From positions 1-21,736 of the forward strand of contig JAJYEK010000054.1 of NCBI GenBank assembly GCA_021785795.1: DNA of 21,736 bases. The letters run 5' to 3'. Of this stretch, positions 1 to 9,131 are shown one piece after another. A model generated the notes under the pieces. It saw only the letters and a program-made list of their open reading frames with translations, did no database searches and was not told the origin of the DNA. The position numbers were made by a program, and so were the translations under genes. The DNA comes from Pseudomonadota bacterium. Its GTDB lineage: Bacteria; Pseudomonadota; Gammaproteobacteria; Acidiferrobacterales; UBA6901. The first letter of the stretch is position 1, and each line of letters opens with the position of its first letter.

Positions 1-5
1 CAGGC

Positions 6-90
6 TGGTGGAGGGGGGAGGATTCGAACCTCCGAAGGCAGAGCCGTCAGATTTACAGTCTGATCCCTTTGGCCGCTCGGGAACCCCTCC
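6..90 (-). tRNA. tRNA-Tyr (anticodon GUA)
   Basis: Read on the minus strand this is an 85-nt class II (long variable arm) tRNA. The acceptor strands GGAGGGG and CCCCTCC pair, the T arm carries GGTTCGAATCC, and the anticodon GTA lies at 56-54 in the loop CTGTAAA. CCA is genome-encoded at 8-6. A long variable arm with a GUA anticodon is the bacterial tRNA-Tyr arrangement. No second tRNA is seen in the window. The gene lies about 80 bp downstream of the aconitase stop on the same strand. Confidence 0.97.
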
Positions 91-169
91 AAAATGTAAG
101 CCGCGCATTATGCTGGAGAAAACCCCAAGCCGTCAATGGGCCGGAGGCCCCAGCCGGGCCAGCGCTTCC

Positions 170-2455
170 CTAGAGCTTCTGGCCCTGCTGTCGGATGAGG
201 TTCAGGGCCGACCCTGCCCGGAACCAGCCGATCTGCTCCGCAGTCAGGCTGTGGCCGGCCTGGAAGGTCTCGACGGTTCCGTCCCCATGCGTGATTTCGA
301 CCGTCACCGGCTTTCCCACGGCCAGCTGGTCGAGATCCAGAAACCGCAGTCGGTCATCGCGACGGATCCGCTCGTAATCTGCAGCATCGGCAAATACCAG
401 GGGCAACACCCCCTGCTTCTTGAGGTTGGTCTCGTGGATACGGGCAAAACTGCGCACCAGCACCACCCGGCAGCCCAGGTAGCGCGGCGACATCGCCGCA
501 TGTTCGCGCGAACTGCCCTCTCCGTAATTCCGGTCCCCGACCGCCACCCAGCCCTGGCCACGGCCCTTGTAATCTCGCGCCAGGTCGTTCAGAGGCTGAC
601 CTGAGGCTCCGGAGAACACGTTGTATCCGGTACCCGGCTTGTCGGAAAAGGCATTGTCCACACCGGAAAAGAGGTTGTCGCTGATCCGGTCCAGGTGGCC
701 GCGGAACCGCAGCCACGGCCCGGCGGGCGAAATATGGTCGGTCGTGCACTTTCCGCGGGCCTTGAGCAGCACCGGCAAGTCGCGATAGCCGGCGACCTTG
801 TCCACCGGCTCAAAGGGCTCGAGCAACGCAAGGCGCTCGCTCTTGGGGTCCACGCGCAACACGGCGGCGGCCGGATCATCTGTCGGCGCAACGTAGCCCG
901 ATACGCCGGGGTCGAAACCGCGCCCGGGAAATTCGTCGGCTGCAGGTGCCACCAGCCGCAGCACCGTGCCGTCATCGAGAGCGACCCCCTCGTGAACGGG
1001 ATCGCGGTCCAGACGGCCGGCGAGCGCGTAGGCGGTCACCACTTCCGGGCTGCCGATGAAGGCATGGGTTGCCGGATTGCCGTCGTTGCGCCGGGGAAAG
1101 TTGCGATTATACGAAGTGAGAATCGAGTTCCTGTCGCCCTTGCCAACGTCGGTGCGCTCCCACTGGCCGATGCACGGTCCGCAGGCATTGGCCAGCACCG
1201 TAGCCCCGATCGCCTCCAGGTCAGCCAGCAATCCGTCGCGCTCGATCGTCGCGCGCACCTGTTCCGAGCCTGGCGTCACGAGAAAAGGCACGCGCGCCTT
1301 CAGGCCACGCGCCCGGGCCTGGCGCGCCACATGGGCAGCGCGACCGATGTCTTCATAAGACGAATTAGTGCAGCTGCCAATCAGGGCTGCCTTGAGCTCA
1401 GCCGGGAAGTCCTGGGAACGCACGTCGGCAGCGAGCTGGGACACCGGACGCGCCAGATCGGGCGTGTGGGGCCCGACAATCTGCGGCTCCAGCGCCGAAA
1501 GATCGATCTCGACGATCTCGTCGAAGCTCTGCTCAGGCGCTTGCAGAACCTCGGGGTCGGCCACCAGTTCAGCCGCCACGGCTTCGGCCATTCGCGCGAT
1601 CTCGCCGCGGCCGGTCGCTTGCAGGTACGCCGCCATACGTTCGTCAAAAGGAAACAGCGACGTGGTCGCCCCGAGCTCGGCGCCCATATTGGTGATCGTG
1701 GCCTTGGCGGTACAGCTCAGGGCGCGCGTCCCCGGTCCGAAGTATTCGATGATCTTGTTGGTGCCGCCACTCACTGTGAGCATACCGGCGAGTTTCAGGA
1801 TCACGTCCTTGCCGCTGGTCCACCCCGAGGGTTCCCCGATAAGCCGCACGCCGATGAGCTTTGGCCACAGCAGCTCCCAGGCCATGCCGACCATCACGTC
1901 CACCGCATCAGCGCCACCCACACCAACGGCGATCATGCCGAGTCCGCCCGCATTGGGCGTATGCGAATCGGTTCCGATCATGAGGCCGCCAGGAAAGGCA
2001 TAGTTTTCCAGGATGACCTGATGGATGATCCCCGAACCGGGTTTCCAGAATCCGATGCCGTATTTGGCCGAGGCCGATGCCAGAAAATCGTAGACCTCGC
2101 GGTTGGCCTGGTCAGCCACCTGAAGATCCTGGCGCGCACCGGCCTTGGCCCGAATCAGGTGATCACAATGGATCGTGGTGGGCACAGCGGTAGTCTTGCG
2201 ACCCGCCGAGATGAACTGCAGGATGGCCATCTGGGCCGTGGCGTCCTGCATCGCCACACGGTCCGGGCGTAATGCCGCCGTGGTGACGCCGCGCTGCGGC
2301 AATCCTTCCCCCCTATCCTCCCAGTGGGCATAGAGGATCTTTTCAGCCAGTGTGAGCGGATGGCCGACGCGGCCGCGCACCGCAACCAGGCGTCCGGCGA
2401 GCGACTGATAGTAACGACGCACCATCGCAACGGCGTCAGCGGGGGTCTTTTCCAT
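170..2455 (-). CDS. Aconitate hydratase, mitochondrial-type
   Basis: This is a cytoplasmic [4Fe-4S] enzyme that interconverts citrate and isocitrate in the TCA cycle. The 761-residue length matches the mitochondrial-type aconitases (about 750-780 residues) rather than bacterial AcnA/IRP1 (about 890) or AcnB (about 860). The cluster cysteines are visible as C362 in GSCTNSS and C425/C428 in ACGPCIGQW. The substrate-binding and swivel-domain blocks TTDHISPAGPW, GDRNYGEGSSREHAA and SFARIHETNLKKQG are intact. The ATG at 2455 is preceded by AGGA about 7 nt upstream. The gene stands alone, and the next gene upstream is divergent. I leave the symbol empty because acnA usually denotes the longer form. 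The family call is very secure. Confidence 0.97.
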   Translation of the reverse strand: MEKTPADAVAMVRRYYQSLAGRLVAVRGRVGHPLTLAEKILYAHWEDRGEGLPQRGVTTAALRPDRVAMQDATAQMAILQFISAGRKTTAVPTTIHCDHLIRAKAGARQDLQVADQANREVYDFLASASAKYGIGFWKPGSGIIHQVILENYAFPGGLMIGTDSHTPNAGGLGMIAVGVGGADAVDVMVGMAWELLWPKLIGVRLIGEPSGWTSGKDVILKLAGMLTVSGGTNKIIEYFGPGTRALSCTAKATITNMGAELGATTSLFPFDERMAAYLQATGRGEIARMAEAVAAELVADPEVLQAPEQSFDEIVEIDLSALEPQIVGPHTPDLARPVSQLAADVRSQDFPAELKAALIGSCTNSSYEDIGRAAHVARQARARGLKARVPFLVTPGSEQVRATIERDGLLADLEAIGATVLANACGPCIGQWERTDVGKGDRNSILTSYNRNFPRRNDGNPATHAFIGSPEVVTAYALAGRLDRDPVHEGVALDDGTVLRLVAPAADEFPGRGFDPGVSGYVAPTDDPAAAVLRVDPKSERLALLEPFEPVDKVAGYRDLPVLLKARGKCTTDHISPAGPWLRFRGHLDRISDNLFSGVDNAFSDKPGTGYNVFSGASGQPLNDLARDYKGRGQGWVAVGDRNYGEGSSREHAAMSPRYLGCRVVLVRSFARIHETNLKKQGVLPLVFADAADYERIRRDDRLRFLDLDQLAVGKPVTVEITHGDGTVETFQAGHSLTAEQIGWFRAGSALNLIRQQGQKL

Positions 2456-2957
2456 TGCGGGTTCCTAACATGAATTCGGTGACACTGCATCGGGCGGGTC
2501 GGAATTGTAAATCAACTGGCAATGCGGCGCTACGCCGCAAGCGAACGAGGCTCTCCCCGGTCCGCGCGCCGTCCGGGGCCCCATTACGCCGGTCAGCGCC
2601 CCGATACGAAGGATTGGTCCGCACCGCGGGTGACAGCGCCGGGGTGAGGCTGGACGGAGGACAGCCCCCCGACCGCGGCCAGGCCTGCGTCTCCAAGCGC
2701 GAACCGGGGGACGCAAAAACATCGCCCCGGCCCCCTCCATGTGATATAGTGAAAAACTTGGGTCATAAGGGTGCGTATCGGCAGCGCAGTACGGGCCGAT
2801 TGTCCCAGCTAGGCAGTTCCTGTTATCCACCCGTGTTCGCTCGCTCGTCACCGTCCCTACCTGTCTCCCGCTTCCCGGACCTGGACAGACGGCTTACCGA
2901 CAAGACACGCACACGAAGCCGTGCTCGCTGCGGGGCACTCATTGACCGAGGACTCAC
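2456..2957. other. Intergenic region between divergent aconitase and RRM genes
   Basis: About 500 bp, GC-rich in the first half, with no convincing gene. Open frames exist on both strands but are rich in R, P and S and have no recognisable domain. The region must hold the promoters of both divergent genes. A TATAGT hexamer at 2745-2750 could be a -10 for the RRM gene, but I see no matching -35. The roughly 200 nt before the RRM start may be a long 5' leader. Confidence 0.5.
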
Positions 2958-3227
2958 ATGCTAAAGATATTCGTAGGCAATCTCCCACCCGAAGCACGCG
3001 AGGCGGAACTGCGCGAGCTCTTTTCGCAGCACGGGACGGTGCGATCCATCAAGGTGGCCGTTGACGTGTTCACGGGCAATTGCCGCGGTTTCGCATTTAT
3101 CGAGATGGAAGGCCACGAGGCTCGCGCCGCCATTGCCGCACTGAACGGCGTGCCATTTAAGGGACGGCCACTTAAAGTCAATGAAGAACGCCCACGCAGT
3201 CACCGCGGGCCGGGGAGACGCCGTTAG
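2958..3227 (+). CDS. Small RRM-domain RNA-binding protein
   Basis: An 89-residue protein that is essentially one RNA recognition motif. RNP2 is IFVGNL (residues 4-9) and RNP1 is RGFAFIEM (about residues 43-50). It ends in a basic tail (RPRSHRGPGRRR), as is usual for single-RRM bacterial proteins. These are cytoplasmic single-strand RNA binders of poorly defined role, in some lineages linked to cold response. The start is supported by GAGG 7 nt upstream of the ATG. It probably forms a two-gene unit with the hypothetical gene 18 bp downstream, ending at the terminator at 3563-3590. The csp gene, another nucleic-acid chaperone, converges on it. Confidence 0.93.
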   Translation: MLKIFVGNLPPEAREAELRELFSQHGTVRSIKVAVDVFTGNCRGFAFIEMEGHEARAAIAALNGVPFKGRPLKVNEERPRSHRGPGRRR

Positions 3228-3245
3228 GCCTGCAGGTCGCCAACC

Positions 3246-3557
3246 ATGACACAGTCTGCGAACGATTCAAAGAATTCAGCAGTCAACGACGCCCCGTCGG
3301 ACGGACGGCCGGCTACGCCTTATGCGTTCAAAGTCGTTGAGGTAGAGAGATCCAGCGTCCCCGACGGCGGAGAGGGGCAGGACTGGCAGCGTTATGTGCT
3401 CAAAAGCAGTTCATCCACGATCGTGGGGCTTAGACGTGGATCGCGCAAGGATGTCGTGGCCTACGCTACGGAGTGCGCCGAGCGCCTGAGCGCGCGCGGG
3501 ATGTCGGCACAACCGGTATGGCGGCCACGCGGACGAAAGCCAGCGTCGAGCACCTAA
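3246..3557 (+). CDS. Conserved hypothetical protein, likely cotranscribed with the RRM gene
   Basis: A 103-residue soluble protein with no signal peptide or membrane segment. After a low-complexity, Ser/Asp-rich first 25 residues comes a compact block with WQRYVLKSSSSTIVGLRRG and a helix-like stretch VVAYATECAERLSARG, then a basic C-terminus (WRPRGRKPASST). I do not recognise a named domain. The basic tail and the neighbouring RRM gene would fit a nucleic-acid-linked role, but that is inference. It starts 18 bp after the RRM stop with a modest AGG-type ribosome site, and a strong hairpin follows directly, so the two genes appear to form one transcript. Confidence 0.8.
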   Translation: MTQSANDSKNSAVNDAPSDGRPATPYAFKVVEVERSSVPDGGEGQDWQRYVLKSSSSTIVGLRRGSRKDVVAYATECAERLSARGMSAQPVWRPRGRKPASST

Positions 3558-3562
3558 CCGAT

Positions 3563-3590
3563 AAAAAGACCCCGCCGACTGGCGGGGTCT
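3563..3590. terminator. Bidirectional intrinsic terminator between convergent genes
   Basis: A perfect 9-bp stem, GACCCCGCC (3568-3576) paired with GGCGGGGTC (3581-3589), with loop GACT. Five A residues (3563-3567) precede it, which read as a U-tract on the minus strand, so it is a textbook terminator for csp. On the plus strand only one T follows, so for the RRM unit it is a weaker stop. It sits exactly between the two convergent transcription units. Confidence 0.9.
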
Positions 3591-3624
3591 CAATCCTAAA
3601 ACCTGTCTGTGCGGTGTACCGCTT

Positions 3625-3828
3625 TCAGGCTGGCTGGACGTTGGCGGCGGACGGACCCTTCGGCCCCTGCTGCACGTCGAACTTCACCTGCTGGCCCTCG
3701 GCCAGGCTCTTGAAGCCGCTACCCTGGATTGCGGAGTGATGCACGAAGACATCCTTACCGCCGTCTGCCGGGGTGATGAATCCGAAGCCCTTGGCATCGT
3801 TGAACCACTTTACTGTTCCTGCTATCAC
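3625..3828 (-). CDS. Cold-shock domain protein (CspA family)
   Basis: A 67-residue single cold-shock domain: a five-stranded OB fold that binds single-stranded RNA/DNA and melts mRNA structure. The RNA-binding motifs are present as KGFGFI (RNP1) and VFVHHS (RNP2), with the WFN element at residues 8-10 and the usual length of 65-70. The start codon is GTG (3828-3826), preceded by AGAGGAA at good spacing. No in-frame ATG nearby gives a better start. The gene is monocistronic, terminated by the hairpin at 3563-3590, and preceded by a long AT-richer leader, as is common for csp mRNAs. Confidence 0.95.
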   Translation of the reverse strand: MIAGTVKWFNDAKGFGFITPADGGKDVFVHHSAIQGSGFKSLAEGQQVKFDVQQGPKGPSAANVQPA

Positions 3829-4344
3829 GGAAATTCCTCTACATGTTTAATTGAATTGCGATGGTTTGCAGTTCATTCCTGGATATGACATTACGGAAGC
3901 ACTACCGAAGTAACTGGAGGACCTACCGGACTGACTACAAGAATTACTCTGCAACAAGTTTACTGTACGCCCCAAACGGGCAAATAGCTACAACTATTTT
4001 TTGAGCCGTGGTCCCGTAGCCGGGACATGTCCCGCCTTCCGACATCGGCCCGGATCGGCTCCCGCAGGCAGCTGCCGGCATCCGCCCACCCCCGGGGCCA
4101 ACCGGAACGGCCAATACGCACGGCGGGCATATACGGCGCCTGAACGTCAACCCGGAAATCGACTCGCCCGCGTCCGTGCACGATGAACGCCAGCGGCGGG
4201 ACCGCGACCATGGCTCATGGCAGGTAGCTCAATGCGCTGTTTGCGGCGAATTCGGCTCGGCGCGCAACGAGGCGCCATTTCAGGAACCGCCATCAATCGC
4301 GGACAGGGGTACGCGCAGGCTGCAAGCGGCACAACTACCCTCAG
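3829..4344. other. Intergenic region with probable csp 5' leader
   Basis: About 515 bp with no credible gene. The part next to csp (3829-4010) is clearly more AT-rich than its surroundings and is the expected place for the csp promoter and long 5' leader. I could not pick a convincing -35/-10 pair. At 4011-4034 a repeated GTCCCG word flanks CGGGAC (4021-4026), so a small hairpin can form with either copy. A weak AAATAG/CTATTT hairpin lies at 3982-3999. The stretch 4040-4344 is GC-rich and featureless, downstream of uup. Confidence 0.5.
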
Positions 4345-6264
4345 TCAATCTGCTGCGCGCGTCTGCGACTCCAGCCCCTCCCACCGCTGATAAGCGGCTT
4401 CGATCTCCTTGCCGACCAATTCCAGCCGCGCGAGCGTTGCCGCGATCCTGTCGCGCGGCTGCTGGTAGAAACCGGCTGCGCCCACTGCCGCGTGCAAGCG
4501 TGACTGCTCCGTTTCGAGAGCCTCGATTTTCCCTGGAAGGGTCTTGAGCTCCTGCTGATCCTTGTAGGAAAGCCGGCCGGATTTCCTGGCGCTCCGCTCT
4601 TCGGCACGCACGCCGGGCGGTTGCGCGGGGGCGCTGCCGCCTACCATCTTGTCCTTCAGCTCCCGCACGTCTGCGCGCTGGCGCAGCCAATCGGAGTAGC
4701 CACCGACATATTCACTTACACGTCCGCCACCTTCCAGTACTAGCGTGCTCGTGACTACTGCATCGAGAAACGCTCGATCATGACTGACCAGCAGGAGGGT
4801 GCCCTGGTAGTCGATCAGCAGCTCCTCCAGGAGTTCGAGCGTCTCGACATCAAGATCATTGGTGGGTTCGTCCAATACCAGCAGATTGGCTGGCTGGGCG
4901 AACAGGCGCGCCAACAGCAGGCGGTTGCGTTCTCCGCCGGACAGCGTGCTCACCGGCGACTGCAGGCGTTGCGGTGGAAACAGGAAATCCTGCAAGTAGC
5001 CGGCGACGTGCCGGCTGCGGCCGTTGACCGTGACGGTCATGCTGCCGCCGCCGACACTCTGCATGACTGTGGCGGACGGGTCGAGCTGGGCGCGCTGCTG
5101 ATCGAAATAGGCCGGCTGCAGCCTTGTGCCGAGGCGCACCTGGCCGGAGGCTGGGGCGGTTTCACCCAGGAGCAGCCGGATCAGGGTCGATTTGCCGGCC
5201 CCGTTGGGGCCGATGATGCCGATCCGATCACCACGCATAATGCGCGCTGAAAAGTCTCTGATTACCGTTTTGTCGCCGAAGCGTACATCGGCGTGCTCGA
5301 CCTCGGCCACCAATTGGCCGGACGCCCCGCCCTCTTCGAGCTGGAGATCCACCTTGCCCGGCCGGTCCCGGCGCAGGCGGCGCTGCTCGCGCATCGCTTC
5401 CAGCGCCCGCACGCGCCCCTCGTTGCGCGTGCGGCGCGCCTTGATGCCCTGGCGGATCCAGGCTTCTTCCTGGGAAAGCTTCCGGTCAAACAGAGCGTGC
5501 TGTCTCGCCTCCGCCGCCAGCTGATCATCCTTGCGTCGCACATAGTCATCGTACGTTCCGGGCCAGGATGCCAGCACACCACGATCAAGCTCGACGATAC
5601 GCGTTGCGAGCCGCCGCACGAACATGCGGTCGTGACTGACAAATAGCACTGCACCGGGAAAGTCCCACAGGAACTCTTCAAGCCAGCGGATGGCTTCGAT
5701 ATCGAGATGATTCGTAGGCTCATCGAGAAGCAGCACATCCGGATCGCACACCAGGGCGCGGGCGAGCAGTACACGCCGTCGCCAGCCCCCAGAGAGGGTG
5801 TGCAGCGCTGCTTCGCCGTCGAGTCCGAGCCGGGACAATACCGCCTCGACCCGCTGCTCCAGGCGCCAGCCGTCAGACGCTTCGAGCGCATGCTGAAGTT
5901 CGGCGAGACGTTGCGTGCCGGCCGGCGTGGGTGCACGCGCGACTTCTACGGCGGCATGGCGGTATCCGGATAGCAATTCGCCGAGCTCGGCGAGGCCGCC
6001 GGCAACGATCTTGAACACCGTGTCATCGCTGTCTAGGGCAACCTCCTGAGCAAGATGGGCGATGCGCGTGCCGGGGCGGATCCAGACGCTGCCGTCATCG
6101 GGCGCGGCCTCGCCGTCGACGACCCGCATCAGCGACGATTTGCCTTCGCCGTTTCGTCCCAGCAGACACACCCGTTCGCCGCGGCGGATCTCGAGTTTCA
6201 CCCCGTCGAGCAGCGGCTGATGGCCGAAGGCGAGCGATACCTTGTCGAGGCGAAGTAATGGCAT
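4345..6264 (-). CDS. uup: ABC-F family ATPase Uup
   Basis: A cytoplasmic, non-transporter ABC-F protein with two ATPase cassettes. Uup acts in ribosome rescue and maturation and in limiting precise transposon excision, and its C-terminal domain binds DNA. Cassette 1 has Walker A GRNGEGKSS (36-44), signature LSGGWRRR (157-164) and Walker B DVLLLDEPTNHLD (176-188). The linker is about residues 235-310. Cassette 2 has GPNGAGKST (352-360), LSGGERNR (441-448) and LLVLDEPTNDLD (461-472). A charged C-terminal coiled-coil-like segment (about 565-635) matches the Uup tail. I chose the ATG at 6264 (MPLLRLDKV) over an upstream ATG at 6369: it gives 639 residues, the Uup length, and begins right at the cassette. 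Confidence 0.94.
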   Translation of the reverse strand: MPLLRLDKVSLAFGHQPLLDGVKLEIRRGERVCLLGRNGEGKSSLMRVVDGEAAPDDGSVWIRPGTRIAHLAQEVALDSDDTVFKIVAGGLAELGELLSGYRHAAVEVARAPTPAGTQRLAELQHALEASDGWRLEQRVEAVLSRLGLDGEAALHTLSGGWRRRVLLARALVCDPDVLLLDEPTNHLDIEAIRWLEEFLWDFPGAVLFVSHDRMFVRRLATRIVELDRGVLASWPGTYDDYVRRKDDQLAAEARQHALFDRKLSQEEAWIRQGIKARRTRNEGRVRALEAMREQRRLRRDRPGKVDLQLEEGGASGQLVAEVEHADVRFGDKTVIRDFSARIMRGDRIGIIGPNGAGKSTLIRLLLGETAPASGQVRLGTRLQPAYFDQQRAQLDPSATVMQSVGGGSMTVTVNGRSRHVAGYLQDFLFPPQRLQSPVSTLSGGERNRLLLARLFAQPANLLVLDEPTNDLDVETLELLEELLIDYQGTLLLVSHDRAFLDAVVTSTLVLEGGGRVSEYVGGYSDWLRQRADVRELKDKMVGGSAPAQPPGVRAEERSARKSGRLSYKDQQELKTLPGKIEALETEQSRLHAAVGAAGFYQQPRDRIAATLARLELVGKEIEAAYQRWEGLESQTRAAD

Positions 6265-6354
6265 ATTCCCGTGGGTTCTACGAGCGGGTGACTGAAAGAA
6301 GCGCAGTGTATCCGTTGTAAGCGCGGTTCGCGAGAACCGGCCCGGTACTTCCCG

Positions 6355-6382
6355 TATATAGGGGCGCACCGCATAACTTCAA
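6355..6382 (-). promoter_or_regulatory. Candidate sigma70 promoter for uup
   Basis: On the minus strand TTGAAG (6382-6377) and TATATA (6360-6355) are separated by 16 bp. Each hexamer matches 4 of 6 consensus bases. This would start the mRNA about 80 nt upstream of the chosen uup ATG and supports the shorter start. Sequence match only. Confidence 0.4.
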
Positions 6383-7918
6383 GCCGCTTTCGCTGCAGAC
6401 TGGGTGCATAAATCCTGCAACGCGCGCGTGCCGCAAAGCCAGCGCAGCGACGGGAAATCCAAACCACCGAGCGGTCCAGCTTCGAAATCGCGATCACAGA
6501 CCCGTTTCGCCAGGGCGCCACATGACGGCACTGCACACAGGCGATCCATGCCCGGACAGCGTTCCCTGCCAGCCGGGAGCGCGAATTCGAATTGGCGATA
6601 ATTGTGTCTCGAAACCTGTCATCGGATATGCGATTGGCGACAACGCCGGGCCCGCACGAGCGTCCTCGCTGAAGACTTCGCGGTGGCTGAGGCCGCCGCC
6701 GGTGATCTCTACGCCGCCTTGGCCCAGCTCTTTGCCCGTCCGGCCCGAGTACCGAAGAAGCTCACCGCCCGCCTCCCCTCCGAAAAGTGCCGGTGGCGCA
6801 GAATCTGTGTTCGCAGCCAACCGTGTCGATCCAGGGCTTGCGCGGAAGGCCAGGATTTCGGCCCAGACGCGGCGTACTTGGCGCAGAAAGGCCATCTCGA
6901 AAGGCAAGTCGTCACGCGTTCCGGCAGGCGCTCCGCAGGCTCAAAGCTCGCCGTGGTCATCGATGCAGCCGCTTCCAAGGAATCAGCTCGGTTTGAAAGC
7001 CGCCGAAGGAAGAGTTTGTGCCCCAACAAAGTGAGGGCGTGGCGTAAGGCCATCGAGGGCGGTATCACCTCGGAGGCACTGAATGCTCGGGTCCTGCGCG
7101 AAGTGATCGCCAGACAGGAAAGGCGCCACGGGAACTCGCGCGCGGGTTGCACCGCACGGGACCACCCCTCACCGAGACCGCGGCACTGCTGACACTCCAA
7201 AAAGCCCGGGCAACTTGCAGGGACGCAGAGCATGAATAGCCAGGCCCGGACCGTCAGGCAGCAGTCTCGCCGATCAAGGAGGTCGTGACCGCGGGTGCCG
7301 CCGGCCCCGGCCCCAGCTTCGCGTGCCAGACCGGGGCCGGCCCGGTCATACCCACCGCCGGGCACAGACCTGGCATACCGGACCCCGAAACACGTTCCCG
7401 CAAGGCGAACAGCAGCCAGGTGCGGCAATGGCCGTGCTTTGCGCATCTGCGACCCAGACGATCATGCCGGCCCTGGCCAATGAGGGCCGCTACATCGCCT
7501 CGCAATCGACCCGCTACTGGATTCTACGGCAAGCCTGCAGCTCTCACCCACCGGGGCGGGTGCGAACGCCGCTCAGGCCCGCCCCGTGCCACTGCGCCCG
7601 GTTGAATCGGCCGCAGAAAATCCGGAGCGCGCCGTCGAGAACAAGAACTTTCCAATGCAATTTCGGCGCTTCGCGCTTTGCCTCGGACATGGTCGCGATG
7701 GCGAGGCAGATTGAAGCGCTCGGCATGGGCATAGGGCGGGAAGCCCACAGACGCTCCGTTGTAGCGGCTGTGGGGGACGTCCGCCGTTTGCCCGTGGCCC
7801 ATCTTGCCCGACGCCGGACACGAAGGTGGCGGCGCGGACCTCCCCGACCAGCCCGCCGGCCGCAGCTCCCCGGCTGAAGATCGCCGGCGTCCGGCCATTA
7901 GGATATGCGATGCCATGC
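6383..7918. other. Long stretch without an intact gene; decayed DNA
   Basis: About 1.5 kb in which every open frame is short, overlapping and of shadow-like composition. The part at 7260-7580 reads as a degraded IS3-type transposase (listed separately). In the plus frame at 6665-6760 a phrase AAAGDLYAALAQLFARP resembles the start of TorD/NarJ-type chaperones, but the frame does not continue with that family, so I make no call. At 7915-7930 ATGCTC/GAGCAT forms a 6-bp hairpin overlapping the porin stop codon, without a T-tract. The base composition is GC-rich throughout. The region separates the core genes from the sulfur cluster and looks like an insertion scar. Confidence 0.55.
7428..7577 (+). 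pseudogene. IS3-type transposase fragment, frameshifted
   Basis: The plus-strand frame reads IMPALANEGRYIASQSTRYW followed by ILRQA. This matches the phrase found in IS3-family OrfB transposases (pattern: VP-LAD-G-Y-ASES-FYR-LR). After this the expected HRGR appears only after a change of frame (CAC CGG GGC at about 7550), so the copy is frameshifted. No DDE catalytic region, start codon or terminal inverted repeats can be made out. Degraded traces may extend upstream to about 7260. The family call rests on memory of the motif. The broken state is seen directly. Confidence 0.55.
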
Positions 7919-9112
7919 TCAGAAGAGCATCTGCAGACCGACCGTACCCATGTTGTAATTTTGCATCGAAGCGTCCAGCGGATCCTGCTTGTTGAAGACG
8001 ATGCGGTCGAACTCGGCGGTTACCTTAAGCTGTTCACCGCTGATGTAATAGTTGAAACCGGCGCCTTGCCAATGCTGATCGCCATAGCCGGTTGCTAGGT
8101 TGTATTTCGAATTCTCATAACGCAGGAAAAATTGTAAGCGCCCGATGCTGACCTTCCGTGGAAGCATATAGCCCGCTTTGACGTAGTAGCCTTGGAGTTG
8201 CGACGTAATCGGCAGGTTCGGGTCGGGGTTGGGGCTGTTGATGGCATTCCCCGTATTGTAGTGCATGTATGCCGCCGAGGCGGTGTAGGTTCCGCTGCGG
8301 AACGGATATTCGTAGAAGATGTCCGTGGTCCAGGCTTCGTAGTTCTTGGCGCCTGTCTGTGCCGTAAAATTGTCCCATACGACATTCGGCTGGTACTGAT
8401 AGGCCGCGCCAATCGTCAAGACCTTCATGGTACCGAGGTAGGTGCTCTCATACCCGTAGCCGTACTCGGGATCAAGCAGGCTGGCGGTTACGCGGGCTGT
8501 CACCATCGGGTCACTCTTCGGGTTGCTGGTACCCTGCCGCCCGTTCGATACCATGACGCGGTACTGGAACATGGCATTATGTAGGTTTCCCCACATCGCG
8601 ACGCCGGTGTCGCGGCTATGGACGAACGGATTATAGGCAAGCGTCAACGAACGGTCCAACGTCAGGGCTCCGAAACAGTCTTCCAGATTTTCGCGGGCGA
8701 ACGGCTCCTTAAACTTGCCCACGATGAACCGGACGGCCTGGCTTGCATCAAGCGTGATGTAGGCGTCCGGGTAGAAGACGCTTCGATCGTTGAAACCCTG
8801 TTGTCCGTCGACGGGCGCGTCTGTGTCTATGAAAAATCCGACGTAATCATTGAATTGCCCGCTGAGAACAATCCGGTTTCGGCGCAGATAGAAATTGTTC
8901 AACCCGGCGGAGTCGGTCGATGACGTATAACCCCGGCTCTGGTACCAAGCCTGAACATCATAATCGAGCGTCACGTAGCTATTTCCGGACCGAAGCGTCA
9001 CTCCGCACACTGCCGGACCTGAAAATCCGGCAAGTGCCAGCGCTCCAAGCGGAATGATTGCGTATCGGACGGCCTTTGCGATTGGATTTGTTTTGGACTT
9101 CGGGGTTTTCAT
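7919..9112 (-). CDS. Outer-membrane porin, phosphate-selective porin O/P-like
   Basis: A 397-residue outer-membrane beta-barrel protein. It has a basic N-terminus and hydrophobic signal sequence (about 1-37, AIIPLGALALAGF then AVCG), alternating aromatic/polar strands throughout, and a terminal phenylalanine (GLQMLF) as needed for barrel assembly. NNFYLRRNRIVLSGQFNDYVGFFIDTD and YPDAYITLDASQAVRFIVGKFKEPFARE-type phrases are characteristic of the OprO/OprP-like anion porins. GGGAGGAG lies 8 nt before the ATG. It is the last gene of the CLC protein-trihaem cytochrome-porin unit, 19 bp after the cytochrome. An anion pore beside a cytochrome suggests uptake of an inorganic anion for periplasmic oxidation; the ion is unknown. 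No clear terminator follows. Confidence 0.85.
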   Translation of the reverse strand: MKTPKSKTNPIAKAVRYAIIPLGALALAGFSGPAVCGVTLRSGNSYVTLDYDVQAWYQSRGYTSSTDSAGLNNFYLRRNRIVLSGQFNDYVGFFIDTDAPVDGQQGFNDRSVFYPDAYITLDASQAVRFIVGKFKEPFARENLEDCFGALTLDRSLTLAYNPFVHSRDTGVAMWGNLHNAMFQYRVMVSNGRQGTSNPKSDPMVTARVTASLLDPEYGYGYESTYLGTMKVLTIGAAYQYQPNVVWDNFTAQTGAKNYEAWTTDIFYEYPFRSGTYTASAAYMHYNTGNAINSPNPDPNLPITSQLQGYYVKAGYMLPRKVSIGRLQFFLRYENSKYNLATGYGDQHWQGAGFNYYISGEQLKVTAEFDRIVFNKQDPLDASMQNYNMGTVGLQMLF

Positions 9113-9131
9113 GTTTGGTTCTCCTCCCGAT

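Noticed and set aside
8..604. 198-residue plus-strand frame starting in the tRNA
   Set aside because: Its beginning is antisense to tRNA-Tyr and its end antisense to aconitase.
695..2272. 525-residue open frame on the plus strand
   Set aside because: It lies entirely antisense to the clear aconitase gene, has a shadow composition rich in H, R and G, and no domain. High-GC coding DNA commonly gives such frames.
2455..2964. 169-residue plus-strand frame between aconitase and the RRM gene
   Set aside because: No ribosome site, no domain, R/P/S-rich, and it runs over the RRM start. Probably leader or promoter DNA.
6602..7192. 196-residue plus-strand frame with a TorD/NarJ-like phrase (AAAGDLYAALAQLFARP)
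   Set aside because: The similarity is confined to a few residues. The rest does not fit the family, and overlapping frames are equally open. Insufficient for a pseudogene call.
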